In this document: positions 6,840 to 7,048 of the stretch, piece by piece
How the letters are laid out: each line of letters opens with the position of its first letter
Numbering within the stretch: the first letter of the stretch is position 1
Source: Gammaproteobacteria bacterium
GTDB taxonomy: Bacteria; Pseudomonadota; Gammaproteobacteria; Magnimaribacterales; Magnimaribacteraceae
Direction: 5' to 3'
Length of the DNA stretch: 7,048 nt
Assembly (NCBI GenBank): GCA_002730855.1
Contig: PCBA01000057.1
Span: forward strand, 1 to 7,048
The notes under the pieces: generated by a model
Told to the model about the DNA's origin: nothing
Database searches by the model: none
Seen by the model: only the letters and a program-made list of their open reading frames with translations
Made by a program: the position numbers and the translations under genes

Positions 6840-7048
6840 ATGTTAAAAGGCAAAAATATTTTGATAGTTGGCGTAGCCAATAAACACTCTATAGCTGCAG
6901 GCATTGCAGAATCAATGTCAAAACAGGGTGCCAATTTAGCATTTACTTATCAGAATGAGCGACTGAAGAACAATGTTGTTAAGCTAGCTGAGTCATGGGG
7001 TTCCAATATTTGTATCCCTTGTGATGTCTCATCTGATGATGAAATAGA
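6840..7048 (+). CDS. fabI: Enoyl-[acyl-carrier-protein] reductase (NADH), FabI type, N-terminal fragment cut by window edge
   Basis: The ATG at 6840 opens a frame that stays open for 69 codons to the right edge; the full protein is normally about 260 residues. The visible part is the start of a Rossmann fold of the short-chain dehydrogenase superfamily: GKNILIVGVANKHSIAAGIA (4-23), with the FabI-specific G-V-A-N/S-K-x-SIA-x-GIA nucleotide-binding pattern, then GANLAFTYQNERLK (30-43) and CDVSSDDEI (61-69), the usual end of the third strand that lines the cofactor pocket. FabI carries out the last reduction of each fatty-acid elongation cycle in the cytoplasm, turning trans-2-enoyl-ACP into acyl-ACP. 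The Tyr-x6-Lys active site lies beyond the edge. It has a good Shine-Dalgarno, starts 3 bases after the peptidase stop and probably shares its transcript. Confidence 0.93.
   Translation, partial: MLKGKNILIVGVANKHSIAAGIAESMSKQGANLAFTYQNERLKNNVVKLAESWGSNICIPCDVSSDDEI

Noticed and set aside
1..7048. Mobile element, CRISPR array, tRNA or rRNA
   Set aside because: No transposase or integrase, no regular spacer-repeat array, no tRNA-like cloverleaf and no rRNA sequence was recognised on either strand.

Overview
This AT-rich window reads as a chromosomal segment of a gram-negative gammaproteobacterium. It encodes an outer-membrane TonB-dependent receptor, a periplasmic protein with a FimV-type N-terminal domain, a lipoprotein of the OppA family, an exported S9 peptidase and a FabI-type enoyl-ACP reductase. 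Low GC, an abundance of secreted peptide-handling proteins and compact spacing resemble streamlined marine gammaproteobacteria such as the SAR86 cluster. That placement is an inference from gene content and base composition, not a demonstrated identity.

Layout: the left two thirds are transcribed leftward. From right to left they hold a large TonB-dependent receptor (about 2005-4731), an intrinsic terminator (about 1964-1996), a two-domain FimV-like/CYD-motif periplasmic protein (1089-1925), and the N-terminal 355 codons of an OppA-type peptide-binding lipoprotein that runs off the left edge (1-1067). The right third is transcribed rightward: an exported S9 (prolyl oligopeptidase family) peptidase (4920-6836), then after only 3 bases the beginning of fabI (6840-7048, cut by the right edge). 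About 190 bases between the two divergent blocks must hold the promoters for both. They contain a pair of imperfect 20-base-spaced repeats and other small repeats.

How the genes may work together: the receptor would bring a substrate across the outer membrane. The exported S9 peptidase would cut peptides in the periplasm, and the OppA-type protein would capture oligopeptides for an inner-membrane ABC transporter. This makes a coherent peptide-scavenging neighbourhood, but the receptor substrate cannot be read from sequence and the link rests on gene proximity. fabI is a housekeeping fatty-acid synthesis gene that appears translationally coupled to the peptidase. The FimV-like protein is the least understood gene here. 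No RNA genes, CRISPR arrays, insertion sequences or clear signs of recent transfer were seen.
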